Assembly: GCA_951394405.1 (NCBI GenBank)
Contig: OX596343.1
Coordinates: 310,001-374,000, forward strand
DNA: 64,000 nucleotides
Origin: Coprinellus micaceus
Lineage: Eukaryota > Basidiomycota > Agaricomycetes > Agaricales > Psathyrellaceae
Direction: 5' to 3'
Shown here one piece after another: positions 35,535 through 47,800 of this stretch. Within the stretch, counting starts at the first letter, position 1. Each line of letters starts with the position of its first letter. A program made the translations under genes and the position numbers. The notes under the pieces are model-generated. The model did no database searches, had not been told where the DNA came from, and was given only the letters and a program-made list of their open reading frames with translations.

Positions 35535-35540
35535 TATAAG
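35535..35540 (+). promoter_or_regulatory. TATA-like element upstream of secreted gene B
   Basis: TATAAG about 180 bp upstream of the ATG and about 100 bp upstream of a GTGAGT donor-like sequence (35630) that may begin a 5' UTR intron. Paralogue A has a weaker ATACATAAGAG at about the corresponding position (31239). Confidence 0.4.
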
Positions 35541-35718
35541 AACCTTTCGAGTGGTCCGGGGAACTCAGACAGCTGGTTTGTCTCCCCATCTCTTGACGTT
35601 GATCGTTGAAGAGAACATCCAATTTGTGAGTTACCTCCTCCTTTCGTCCAAAGTATTGGCATTGAGTAGATTGTTGGTCTTTTCAGTCCGGTCAGTGATA
35701 CCCAACACCCTCGCCATA

Positions 35719-36715
35719 ATGGTCATGCCACTGTGGACGACAGTCCGAACTCTTTTCCTTACCTGCGTCGTTCTGAGCGCGAGCGCTTTACCCGTCGAAT
35801 TGTCACGGTCACTGGGACGTGTATGTCCTCCTATTTTGAATTAGAGGGACGACATTTGCTAATCCCTACCCAACGCAGAATGAGGCTACAAACAATGCAG
35901 GGCGCCTTGTTCAGCGAGCTCAGTGGGGACGGAGTGCCCTTCAAGCCCGTGCAGGCCCGGGTCCTCAACGTCCACAGCTTCCACCCCTCGCCATGCCCCA
36001 GCCCCAGTACCCCGTGATACCTCCCCCTCACGTTATAGCCGCCGCTGCGGAATCATCCAGCTCAGGGTCTAGTCCAGGGTCAACTTTACCTTCGACCCCG
36101 ACTAAACCTCAACGACAGCAAACCGTAGTACCCTTCCCGCCCAATTACCAGCCGTTCGCCGCCCCAAACGGCGGGCCTTACATCGCCGGGTCTTATGGCC
36201 CTCCTCGCCGAGACTCTCCAGAGCCAGAACCATTCATCCCGCCAGGGTTTAGGCCTGTTGAGAAGACAGACGGGTATGAGGCTGACGACGAGCAAGGGAA
36301 GTTGAAGAGGAAGCCAACCATGGCGGCGCCGGGGTATGGGAGCGATTCTGACAGCCCTGTCGGAAGCTCCAGGAATACGCTGAAGCGCGGTGTGCCAAAG
36401 AGTGTGTCCCAGGGAAAGTCCCCAAAAAGAAACCGATCATTGAAAGGTGGCTCTCTTGGTAAGGTGTCGACGAAGAAAGGCAATGCACTGCAACAAGGTT
36501 CATCATTGAGGAAGGCATCCCCCCTCAACAGTCCCTCGAAAGGCAGAAAGCAGCAGAAGGGAGCTGGATTGTCGAGAAAACCAACTAAGCCAGCAGCCGT
36601 GAAGAGAAAAGTAGCCCTCTCCAAAAGGAAAGGGAAGATATCCCAGGTTCAGGTACCCAAAGGAGTGCCTACGCGAGGCGCGATGCCGGGGCCCGCAAAG
36701 AAGAGAGTGCAGTGA
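35719..36715 (+). CDS. Secreted Lys/Pro-rich protein, paralogue B
   Basis: Two exons (35719-35820 and 35879-36715) encode 312 residues. The signal peptide is MVMPLWTTVRTLFLTCVVL with SASALPVE, cleaved probably after SAL. The mature region goes from Asn/Gln/Arg-rich to proline-rich (PQPQYPVIPPPH), then the shared GYEADDEQGKLKRKP and AAPGYGSDSDSPVG motifs, then a basic tail full of Lys, Ser and Gly (for example KSPKRNRSLKGGSLGK). It has the same exon plan as paralogue A, with one intron of similar phase and position just after the signal peptide region. Like A it lacks a recognisable fold. The basic tails are alignable only in pattern, which suggests relaxed or rapid evolution of the tail while the signal peptide and the GYGSDSD motif are kept. 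Confidence 0.75.
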
Positions 36716-37378
36716 GGTTCGGAGTGGTGGATTTAATACAATGGACCCCCCCATTCAGTAGTTGGTCGGTCTAATTTTGCTTTGGGCCACCGCATACCAC
36801 TGTTTCGTAGCCGTGTGGTTGGACGTAATAAATGCCAGGGAAACGGTAGCCACCAATTAAGCGCCCGCTGCTAAGGGCTTAGCAAGTTATATAATTCAAT
36901 GAAAAAATATCCGAAAATACCCGTCTGCGTCGACTCCTCATTCCGACTTTAGCCATGATCACTTCCAGACTCCAGAGTGCCGAACTACGGTTTCTGACCC
37001 CGGGGTATTGAGTCTGTGCTGTCTCATGAGAACGTTCGGGCACCCTGATCCAGCACTCGAGCTCGAGCTTTGAGGGCAAAGTGTGGCTTGTGTTGGAGCC
37101 TTCCAGGAGTGCTGCCACGCTCTCATGCTAGCATGCGTACGTCCCCCATTACTGTCGCTCACTGCCTCGAGGTTGACCACACTACCTGGTAGTGAATCAT
37201 ACGATTGAAACCTCGTCTAATTTCAATCGCACTCACTACGTTTGGACGTTCGCAGGAGTCCCCATGTGGTTATCACATCGTTGACATGGGGCTATGCTTG
37301 GATTCCCGTATCGAGAAAGGCCGACATCCTCCTGCCTGACTTGCTCCCTTATCGTGATCTCACCACAATAAGTGTACG
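36716..37378. other. Intergenic, no gene seen
   Basis: About 660 bp between secreted gene B and the TPR-CHAT gene. It is AT-rich near 36890-36920. Short minus-strand open frames (36879-37180) show no domain or splice support. Confidence 0.45.
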
Positions 37379-40300
37379 ATGGCGGATAACGTGGTACGCA
37401 GTCCGGCGTCCATGAGCACCCACAACTCAGATTCAGGCGCTGTGCCAGCTGGAGCAGGCTTCTATCTCACGAGTGAGCCTAAAGCCTTCAGCCTTCCTAC
37501 ACTTCTCGACCTCATCGTTGCTTAGGCTTCGTTCTGGAAAGCGCAGTCAGCGACTCCACCTTGTTGGCCAAGGTTCCCGATCTTATACCGATCATTGCAG
37601 CTACATTCGACAACGGAGCAAGGCGCACGGAACAATTTGAATTGAAGAGGGTGGCAGAGGGGAGATGGGACTGTACCGCTACGTATCGCTTGTGAGTGCG
37701 GAGACAGCTCTCAGAGTGAGCGTATTTTTAATATCGAGGAAAGTAATCCAACATCTCCCTCGGTATCCATCCAAATTGGCCCATCTGGACGATTGGGTGG
37801 CCTGAGCTTGCCAGTCGCTCAGCTGAAGTCCGTCGCGGGGGGTTCTTTCAGTCGTAAGCGCCCGAATTATAAGACATGTATCGACTCAAATGCGGCCCAC
37901 TCACTTCACTCTCTCTAGGACCTCTAAGCCTTTCGGTCGGTGGCGGCCCACGCCAAGGCACTCGATTCAAACTTACCTGTGATGTTGCGGCAACGGGCCA
38001 GCGAGATCAAGGTGGGACCCCAGATAGCCCCTAGGCAACGATGACCATGCTGATCTTGGCGCGGTCTTAGCTGGTGCCGATCCCCTTCAATCCCTTCATG
38101 ACCAAGCGACTGCGTGCTTTTCCCGGTTTAAGGACTCGGATAGTGTTCAAGAGCTGAGGGAGGCTATGAAGAGTCTGAGCATAGCCGTTGAGCGGTCGCG
38201 ACATGGGGATCCACGGCTTGTCACCTGGTTGAACGAACTGGGCGTTTACACCGCCCTCGTCTTTGACAAGTCCTTAGACGGTGATCTACTTCAACTCTCG
38301 TTCTCCCGTCTGCAAAAGGCCCTTGGCATCGCTATACAATCGCACCCAGGAATCACGCCTGCCTTGCAAAACAACGTTGCCGTGGTCCTCACCCTGTTAT
38401 TCCACGCGACCGGGTTTCAAGAAACCGACTATATTCACGAGGCCATAAGGCTGCTTAATCTGGCCACACAGCGACACCACGGCGATCTCCCCAATCACGT
38501 CGTTCTCCTCACGATGCGAGAGACGCCACTACGGGCGGTTCCTCAAGCAATTTCCGGTGTGCCCAACCCCACTGCCATCTATTTCGATAGCCTCTACTAC
38601 GCGTTCTTCTACCAGTTCAGTCAGTCTGGTGATCCTGCGCACCTCCAAGAGGCGTCCCGTGCCCAGATGGAAGCGGTCGCCGCGACCGACCCCGCGAACG
38701 CTTCTCTACTATTACCGCGAACGCACCGTCTCGGTACCACACTTCTCCGCCAGGTCAAATATTTCAACTTGCTCGACTACCTCGACGAAGCTGTTTCGAC
38801 TCTCCGGACTGCTGTCTCTCTTACTCCCGCTGATAGCCCCTCTCTACCTTATTGCCTTGCCGACTTGGTCGATGCCCTTCTCACTCGGTTCACTCTTAAG
38901 GAAGACTTGGAGGATATCGAGATGGCTGTCATGCACCAGCGTAAGGCCCTCGAATTGACCCCTGACGATGCTCCCCGTATCCAGTTGGCCACATGGTGGG
39001 ACCAGCTTGGATCTTGCTACTATTACCGATACGATCGTGCTGGAGATGTGGAAGACCTAGCAGAGTCCATTCGTTCCCACCAAAAATCTGTCGAACTTAC
39101 GGAAGATGGAGACCCCGCCCTCTTGGTTAGACTCAGCAACCTCGGCGTGCCTTTCATGTCTCGATTTGAACACCTGGGCGATCTCGACGATATCACGGAG
39201 GCTATCAAAGTGCAAGGGCGCGCAGTGCGCTCCTCTTCTGAAGACGATCCCAAACTCCCGACGCGTCTAAACAACCTAGGACTATCCCTTATGCAGCGCT
39301 ATCATCATACGGACAATGAAGATGATTTAAAAGACGCCATAACACATCAACAGAGATCCGTCGCGCTAACTCCTCCCAACGACTCGGAACTCTCTACCAG
39401 ACTTCACAATCTTGTAATATCTCTCGACTTCCAACTCGACTTCCAAAGCAGTCCGGCAGACCTCGACGCCGCCATCCGCATGGAGCAGCGGGCTATTGAA
39501 CTGCTACCTGAGGACAACCCAAACCTCCCCACCTGGCTAAACAACCTTGGTGCTTTGCTCAACAGGCGCGCAGACAATGGTGGCAGCCCCAACGACCTCG
39601 AACAAGCCATCTCCGTTCACGCGAAAGCGGTGGACGTCACACCCGCTGACCACCCCGACCTCCCTATCTGGTGGAGTAACCTCGGGTTGGCTTACCGAAA
39701 CAAATTCATACACACTGGCGACATTGACGCACTTCAGGAATCCGTCGCGGTTCTGCAGAAGAGCATCAAGATGACCCCTCCTGACCATGCCGACCTTCCT
39801 GGATGGCTCAATAACTTGTGCTCAGCGCTTGATTCCCGGTTCGATTATACGGGAGACAGGGAGGACCTAGAGGGGGCTATTGAAGCCTCGAGGGAAGCGC
39901 TCAGAGTCTCCCCAACACATCGCACGTCCCTCCGCACAACGTCACTGCATAACCTCGGGACCAACCTCTACGTCCACTTCACTCGCTTTTTGATCGAGGA
40001 GGACCTAGAGGAATCGATTCGTTGCTTGGAGGAAGCCGTCACCCTCCTCCCCGAAGAGCACGCCGAGTTCCCTGCACCCATGCGTGCACTTGCCGACGCC
40101 AGGATGCACCACTTCGAACATTTTGGGACGGTGGAGAGTCTCCACATTGCGATCGCAAACCTGGAGAAAGTTGTCAGCATCATGGCCGAGGAGCAGGTGA
40201 TGTACCGCTCGCATCTTTCAGCGCTCGGTTCGGCCCTTGCCAGCAGGTTCGAGCTCACTGGAGACCAGTCTGACTGGGAGCGAGCGATCGAGGTCCATAT

Positions 40301-42282
40301 GAGGTCCATTGATCTTACCCCCAACGACCATCCCGACGTTACCCTCAGGTACAACAGTCTAGGGTACTCATACCTGGGTCGCCAGCGTCGCCTCGCGCAG
40401 GAGGAAAATCTCAAAGAAGTTGTCAGCGCTTTTCGCAAGGCGGCGATGGTGCCTTCTGGGACGTGGATGACGAGGCTCATAGCTGCGAGAGAATGGGCAA
40501 AGTACGCACCCAACCCAAACGAGGCACTGGACGCGTACAGGACGTCGGTAGAACTCATCTCGGTTGCCGCGAGCCTCAGGTTTACGATACAGCGTCGGCA
40601 CCAACACCTCTTGGAAACCGCGGACATTTCAAGAGCGGCTGCTGCCACAGCCTTGTCCGTGGGGAAGGTTGAACAAGCATTGGAGTGGCTTGAGCAAGGG
40701 AGGGGTTTGGTTTGGAGTCAACTGAGCCAGCTGCGCGCACCCATCGAGGCTCTCCGAGCGCAGCACCCCGAGCTCGCTGAGCGCTTCATCGCAGTGTCGA
40801 AGGGGCTGGAAAGTGCCGGTGCACAGCTTACCAGCGCAACAAGCACCCTCGATGAAAAGATAGTTCTCCAGAAGAAGACGGGTGAACAAGGCAAGCATGC
40901 GAAAGAGTGGGAGGAGCTCCTGGCGACCATCCGTGCCATCCCGGAGTTCATTCACTTCCTTCGCCCTTCTCCGTTCTCAGACCTCCTTTCACGATTGCCG
41001 GGCTCGGGATACGCAGTGGTGGTAAACGTACACCCTGATCGCTGCGATGCCATTGTACTAAGCCGCGATTTCGCGGACGGACGGCCATTGCATGTCCCGC
41101 TCGAGTCCTTCTCATTCAAGCAGGCTGAGAGTTTGTACGGCCTCCTGAGAACGAATCTCGCCGAAGCTGGGGTGCTTACCAGGGGCGATGTGCTGGACCT
41201 CAAAGTGGACGAAGGAGATGATACCAAAGGGGAAAGCGACGACGGCGAGGAGGAGGGCGCCAAACAGATGGAAGATGGGAAGGGGGAAGAATCAAGCCGC
41301 GGGCTCAAGGTGTTCAGAAAGGTCAGTTCCTCACAGGGGAGCAGCACGGAAAACGTCTTGCGTAGCCTGTGGACGCTACTTGTGGAGCCAATAGTCAAGG
41401 CCCTGAGTCTAACGGTACGCTTCATTTTAGGATGAAATGCAGTGGATCGGTGACTAAAATTAAATACAGCAATCCGCCTCGCCTCAGACCAGAATCTGGT
41501 GGTGCACAACCGGGGTGTTGTCATTCCTTCCTATCCACGCCGCCGGCATATATCGGGGACCTGGAGCTGCAGCACTCGCCGACTACGCAGTGTCGTCGTA
41601 TATCCCAACCGTGGCGATGCTCACAGAGCGAGCAAGGGAAACAGCTCCACCTGGATCCTCTGGTCTCCTCCTCGTCAGCCAACCGGATGTCCCAGGGATG
41701 TCCCGGATCCCAGGTACTGTGGTTGAGACGGAGCTTATCAAAAAGCGTGCAGAGAGCGCCGGGGTGAGGTCATACCGAATCGAGAAGGGTGATGAGGCGA
41801 GCCCAGAGGTACTGATGGAGAGCATGCAGCAATACAGTTGCATCCATCTTGCTTGCCACGCATCTCAGAGCACGAGCGAACCACTCGCAAGTGGATTTTA
41901 TCTCCATGGAGGGCGCTTGCAACTCTCAACTATCATCCAAGCACGTCTCACCTCAGCCGACGTTGCGTTCCTCTCGGCGTGCCAGACCAGCACAGGTAAT
42001 GAAGATCTCTCGGAAGAGGCGGTCCATCTCGCAGCGGGGATGATGGCTGCAGGGTACAGAGGTGTCGTCGCAGCAATGTGGTCGATACAGGATCGACATG
42101 GAGCCCGAGTGGCGGATGATTTCTACGAGGACCTATTCGCGAGGAGTGCGGATGTACAGGGGATCGACGGTTCGAAGGCAGCGTATTCGCTTCACTATAG
42201 CGTTCAGAAGCTTCGAAAGCAGCTTGGGGTGTCGGAGGCTTCTTTCCTTGCATGGGTTCCCTACGTTCACTTCGGGCTCTAG
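37379..42282 (+). CDS. TPR-CHAT protein with N-terminal C2-like domain
   Basis: Six exons (37379-37472, 37526-37691, 37744-37853, 37919-38011, 38035-41414, 41470-42282) encode 1,551 residues, all junctions in frame. Residues about 30-150 form a beta-rich, C2-like segment (LLAKVPDLIPIIAATF, SVSIQIGPSGRLGG, RFKLTCDVAATG) split by four small exons. About 170-1000 is a long array of roughly 50-residue tetratricopeptide units built on LPTRLNNLGLSLMQRY and ITHQQRSVALTP patterns. The C-terminus is a CHAT domain, a caspase-like (clan CD) protease fold: RIWWCTTGVLSFLPIHAAG, LLVSQPDVPG, then HLACHASQ with His about 1411 and FLSACQTSTG with Cys about 1452, the expected catalytic dyad. An acidic insert (41205-41300) interrupts the early CHAT region. 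Known bacterial TPR-CHAT proteins are proteases activated in immune or death pathways; the fungal role is unproven. No nucleotide-binding domain is present. Confidence 0.9.
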
Positions 42283-42697
42283 CATACGTTTCTACTGACC
42301 CGAATCCGGGGAGCTTAAATGTGTGGCGGTATTTACGGAACATGACACTTGAAGCGTAGGATCTATATTGAGCGAAGATGCGATAGCTGAAGGAGGGTGG
42401 GTTCAACACCGCCATGTTTTTGGCGTAGATGAGTGGATTATTGCAACTGTTGTAACCTTATGGCACCCTCCCCATAACCCAGTATTGGTATCTTGCCTGG
42501 CTCTCCCAATGGCCGGTAGAAGCATGGTTGGGCCTGTCAAAGATGCGTCCAGGGTGAGAATCAGGGGTAGATCATGGGCGCTAATCTAACGGTCACAAGA
42601 CCCGGGTTCCACGTGGGACAGTGGCGATGCCTCTGCCGCCTCGCGTCAAGTTTCCGTCTCTTCGTCCCTTCCTCCTCGCCAGCCTCAACGACGTTCC
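42283..42697. other. Intergenic, no gene seen
   Basis: Head-to-tail spacer between the TPR-CHAT gene and the RUS gene. An in-frame stop lies upstream of the RUS start with no ATG between, which supports the 42698 start. No element recognised. Confidence 0.5.
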
Positions 42698-44682
42698 ATG
42701 AAGTTCAGGAGCGTCACAAACGAGATATCAGAGAAGGATGCTTCAGGACGGACAACCAGCTACACCGTGAGGGCGAACAAGAAGCTCAAGAACCTCTCAC
42801 AGCCTTCGCCTCATGTTCGGCGCTCGAACGACTCTAATGTAACTCTTTCTACCCAAGCTAAATATCAAGATGCTACAATAGACTTTCTCAAACGTGTATT
42901 TCTACCCAAAGGATACCCTGACTCTGTACCACCAGGTGAGTGACAGTCCCCGGCATGTGGAGGCGCCTGGTAGCTAACGGAGAGAGAAGACTATACTAGG
43001 TTCGCTCAGCTTGTGCGATCCTCATTGCAGGTGAATGACTAGAGCAGATATCAGGCCTATAATGCCCTTCAAGCTTTCTGCAACTCTTTAGCAAGCCTTA
43101 TTGCGTCTCGCGCTCTCTTGGAAGGACAAGGCATTGGCAACGCTTCAGCATCTGCAACAGACGCCCTGCTTCTTAACGTCTTCCTGGACGTGTTTGGTCG
43201 CCTGACAGGTGAGCAGTCTTTGGCCTTATTACTCTGCGCACTCTCATTAGGATCACAGAAATCACTTCCGCATACCTCCTCGGCACTTCCCTTGTACCCG
43301 ACGCGAAGCGATACCGACTCCTCGCCGACATCCTAAACGATTCCGCTCTAGCCCTCGACACCATCTCACCTCTCTTCAACGCCTATGGGGTCCCGAGTCT
43401 ACGAATTGTCGCCCTGTGTCTTAGTGCATGTTTCCGTGCCTTGTGTGGAATTGTTGCTGGAGGTTCGAAGGCCGCGATTACTATGCATTTCGCGACGCCG
43501 TTGAGCGGGAAGGGTGATATTGGGGACATCAACGCGAAGGACATGAGTAAACAGACAGTGTTGGCGCTCCTCGGGATGCTGGTGTGTACCATTATTATGT
43601 AGTGTGATCCTGTTCGCTGACACTCAAGCTAGCTGGGTTCCTTGATCGTGCCACGGTTGACCACCCCATTCGCAACGTATACATCCTTGTTCATCCTCAT
43701 TGGGGCCCACATTGCGATCAATTACCTCGGCGTGCAGTCCCTCGTCCTCCGCACCATGAACCATGAGCGATTATGGACTTCTTGGTTCTTGTTCAACGAG
43801 GACAAGGGCAATCTGAGTTTCACCCCCGAGCTCGTCAATTCCCTGGAACGAATATTCCCCGTTTCGAAAACGGACATCTTCCGGCTACCTACACCACTCC
43901 CCGGTCTTCCTCAGACACTCTCATTTGTAAACCCATTCAAGATGGAGACCCTGACGACTTTCAGAAACCCATTGACCCAGGAGGTCCTCGGCTATGTTAC
44001 CCTGGGGTCCTCGTTCTCCGAAATCCTCAACGGCCCTCTCCATCCTGAGATGATCGGCGAACTCCAGCACTGGAGTGATTTCGTTCTTTGGTTCGACAAG
44101 CGCTGTCTCGTGGACCCTCCCACCACTACAGAAGAAGATAGCCACGAGCCCACGAGCCCTACCCTCTCTCGAAAAGTACCTCCGCATGTGCACGTCTGCT
44201 TCAGAGAGCGCTCGACCCCAGGCACTCGGGTCCAAGCCTGGCTCGCGGCAGGTCTGCTGTGTAAATCCATTTCAGAGATATACGCAAATTCCCCGGACAT
44301 CGTCATCGACGTGTACTCGATCTTCCTGGGCACGTCACCGACGTCGTCGTACTACGACGGGAACCGGGATTGGGAGATAGACGACATGGTTTGGAAATTG
44401 TCGAAGCCGAGGAAGAGCGCGTATAGCTGGGACGACGAGGAGGGCGGAGGACTCTGGAGGAAGTGGAAAAAGCATGCCGAGGAATTGGGGTGGGACGTGG
44501 GAGCTGAGGGGGGTGATAGCAAGGGCAAAGGCAAAGACCGGCGCCGGAGTGGTGCCGGAGATGAAGGCGAGCAAGAGGCGAGAGAGGTGGACCACGGAGC
44601 AGAGCTGGGTGTTACGGTCCCCGAGCCCAAGTCGGTTATCGTCGCGCTGGGGTACTCGTATGAGGCGAAGAAGGACGAATAG
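42698..44682 (+). CDS. RUS family (DUF647) membrane protein
   Basis: Five exons (42698-42935, 42990-42999, 43048-43208, 43259-43581, 43633-44682) encode 593 residues. The family signature is FLPKGYPDSVPPDYTRYQAY followed by LQAFCNSLASLIASRALLEG, LLADILNDSAL, a TMHFA motif, DINAKDMSKQTV and a hydrophobic LLGMLLGSLIV helix. That is the ROOT UV-B SENSITIVE / C16orf58 family, linked in plants to vitamin B6-dependent UV-B signalling and of unknown function in fungi. Exon 2 is only 10 nt (ACTATACTAG); it is needed to restore the conserved DYTRYQAY stretch, and skipping it breaks the frame. The C-terminal third is charged and low in complexity (KGKGKDRRRSG) and is probably cytosolic. Several hydrophobic segments are consistent with membrane insertion. 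Confidence 0.88.
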
Positions 44683-44856
44683 TGTTCGAGGTTGCGTATA
44701 CATATATCTATGGACTTTGACCCGATGTGCAGGGAGTGCGCCCCATTTCGCCTCGATATATTTTTGCGGCTTGCTCAAACGGGCGACCGGATCTTCACGT
44801 TTCTTAATAGTTACATCACGGTATTATCAGATGGGCAAAACTGGAAATAGCATAGG

Positions 44857-47800
44857 TCAAGAGCTGGCACTCCCGCTCTGACTATCGACTAAGGAAGGTT
44901 GATATGACACATCGGAGGTTGGGTCTTCCCCTTCCTCCATTGTTCGTGCTTCGTCGATCTCCTCCCCGCGCTGTTTTCCCCCTGCGTGCAGTATATCCTC
45001 TTCTCGAATAAGCCTCAAGCCCGACTGCTCGCCCTCTTCTTCCTTAATATCCAGATCCCAATCTTCATCGTCCTCCATCGCCTGTAAGTCGGTTAAAACA
45101 CCAACACTTTGGGCCTTGCCCCTAGGGGTTTGTGTAACGGTGGCGGTAGCTGTGTCGTTGGCGGACACGACCCGCCAACCAGGATCCTGCGTTGGATCGA
45201 CGGCCTTCTCTTTGAAAAACTCCGACCCATAGTTGATTAGGATCTCACTACCCTTGGGTATAAACTTGGCTGTCCACAATGCATGAATAATCCGTTCCAG
45301 AAGAGCGTCCTGAGGATCAAGTGACTTACTGGCGAAGAACCCGATCCGATGCTCATTTTGAACGTTCCGGACTGTGGGGTGTGATGGTAAGAGCTCGAGT
45401 CCCAACGTTCGACCATGGGCGACATACTCGTTGCATGGCAGTTGTAGTTCTTCTCGTCATGGTTAATATAGCGTGCCTCGTTACCCGCCAAAGAACTGTC
45501 GACAGCCATTTTCTTGTTAAGGTCAAATAGGTACCCGCGCCCCAGGTGTCGGGTGATATGCCTGCAACGCAAATATGGAGGGCCACTTAGTGACAACACT
45601 TTCAAGTAGAGAGAATGACACCCACTCGCGAGATGTAGTTGTCAGCGCGTAGACAAGTTCGCCAATATACTCTGTCAAGTCAGGAAGAATAAGTCAGCTA
45701 CACAAGCGACAACTGCGACGCCTGTCTGACCTGATATCAAGTCGCCCTTCCTCGCGTTCTCCATGATATATAGGCCCATACCCCATCTACTCGGCCGAAC
45801 CTTTGTTTTCTGAGGTGTAGAACTAAATCAGTCAGCCTGGTCCCAATGAACCTGGGTATACAGACCTTAGACAGCCCCAGCTGAATTGCCATATTCCCGC
45901 ACACATAATCCTTCTTCCTTTTCCTCTGCTCCTCCCCCCCAAGTTCTTCTTCGCCTTTCGATCCCTCCGGAGGCCGAAGGGCTCCAATCACTCGGCTATG
46001 AATCGACGGTTCGTTTGCATAGAATTGAGTGTATCAAGGGTAGTCGGCCAGGCAGTTTGTTCTGAGATTGGGACGAGATGACGAACAAGGAGACATACCT
46101 GACCGAACACCCCTGACATATACGCGGGTCACACTCGCGTAGAGCGAGGAGACAAGGACATTTCTTGGTGTCGCAAATCTGGCCCGACTTCGAGGTGCAT
46201 TGGCACCCTTTCCATTGGCGCAGGCCTAATCAGGATCAACACCGGTGAAGTTCAAATCATAAGCGGGGTCTTGGTTCTTAATTTAAATACGCACATTTGG
46301 GGCCACACCGACAGTTGTGCGAGCAGTGGGCGTTATTCCCGAAGCACTTGCAGTTTGAGGTAGCGTCGCAGGGGCCAGGATGACTGCATGGCTTCTTTCT
46401 GAGAATAAGATCAGGGCCATAGTTTCGGAGGTCTATGATCTGAGTAGAGGATATCCAGCGTACGGTTTGAATGTAGAAGCGTCGCGATCTGCGGTTAGAT
46501 GAAAGCATTCAGTACCCATTAATAGTGCCACAGAGGTCGAGTTGCTCACCCCCAAATTTAAGCGCTCCCGACTTTGAACTAACGACCTTTCGTCGTTTCG
46601 CCGAAGCACCTTTAGGCCGCCGGGCCGAATCGAAGAACTCCGAGCAGTGTTTGAAGACCTCGGAACATGGCTTGCGGCAGACAACTGCAAGGTCGCACGG
46701 AATTGCATCTGGTGAGTACTTACTCACAGTTTGGAGTAGCTCGACGTCTGCTTCTGACCACATTGCGACGGAATGCTACATACACAGAATGCGCGGTAGT
46801 CAGGCAGTGCGGACACTGGAAGGAGAGAGGAACGTACGACGTCGCGTTGGGTTGTCGACACAAGGAAACAGTCCTTCCCACAAGGGCTCTCCACGGAGGC
46901 CGCCAGCGAGGTTGAGGTCAATGACGGAATTTGTGGAACTGGGGGGGGAATCCTTCCGACTTCGCCGCAACGTCAACGGGGCAGGTGGTTTAGACAAGGA
47001 GAATGAGCTTACAGTGGACGGAGCAATATCCCGTCAGGCAATTGGGGTTGTGGCAGAAAGAGTTTGTCAAGCTCGCCAGCACATTAGACGGACTTGCGTT
47101 CAAGTATGCAGGCGAGAACCAGGTGGAGCGCCTCCATCCAGTGGGCAAGGCTTTGGGAAAGTCCCTAGTGTGTGATTAGGGGGCACAAAAAGATGAAGTA
47201 TGCCAAAAGGTACCTTCGGTGAATCAGCTTTCCCAGTCGGACTGATGTAGGTGTCGACAAAGCACTGGGACTCCGGACGCGAGCTGGGAATAAGCCTATT
47301 GCATCGATAGTTGCAGTCCTCATCCCGTCCAACACGAGTCGTTGCACGACCTCTATGGCGATGATCTCCACTAGTTAAACCGTTGAGGATTTTCGGGGGA
47401 AAAAGCGGACAGAGGACTTACGAGCCGGGTTTAGAAGTGAGAGTTGCCATGAGAAGTATTCATACTCCTTATTGTAGGGTGTCCAGTTGAATGCTGGATC
47501 ATCGGCGAAGGGCAGGAAAGACATTTGGTCCGGGTCGTCGCCAACCTTGATGTTTCGAGCCGCTGGCGTGCATATTTCATACACAGGATGAGGGAGGAAC
47601 TCTCCTCCAACGTACACCTCGTGCGGGTCGAAGCGTCGCCTAGACTGGTCCTCGTAGTCGTGGAACACGAATTCCGAGTCTCCAGAATCAGAACCGCCCT
47701 CAGTGGCCTGAGTAAAGAATATTGGCAGTAGGGTGTTGTCTAGATTGTCATTCCGCAGGGAGAAAAGAGCGTCCAAACAGGATGATGCCGAATAGCCACT

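Noticed and set aside
37737..37744. Acceptor CGAG at 37738 for the third TPR-CHAT exon
   Set aside because: It puts the exon out of frame and meets a stop; the AAAG acceptor at 37743 gives RFNPTSPSVSIQIG in frame.
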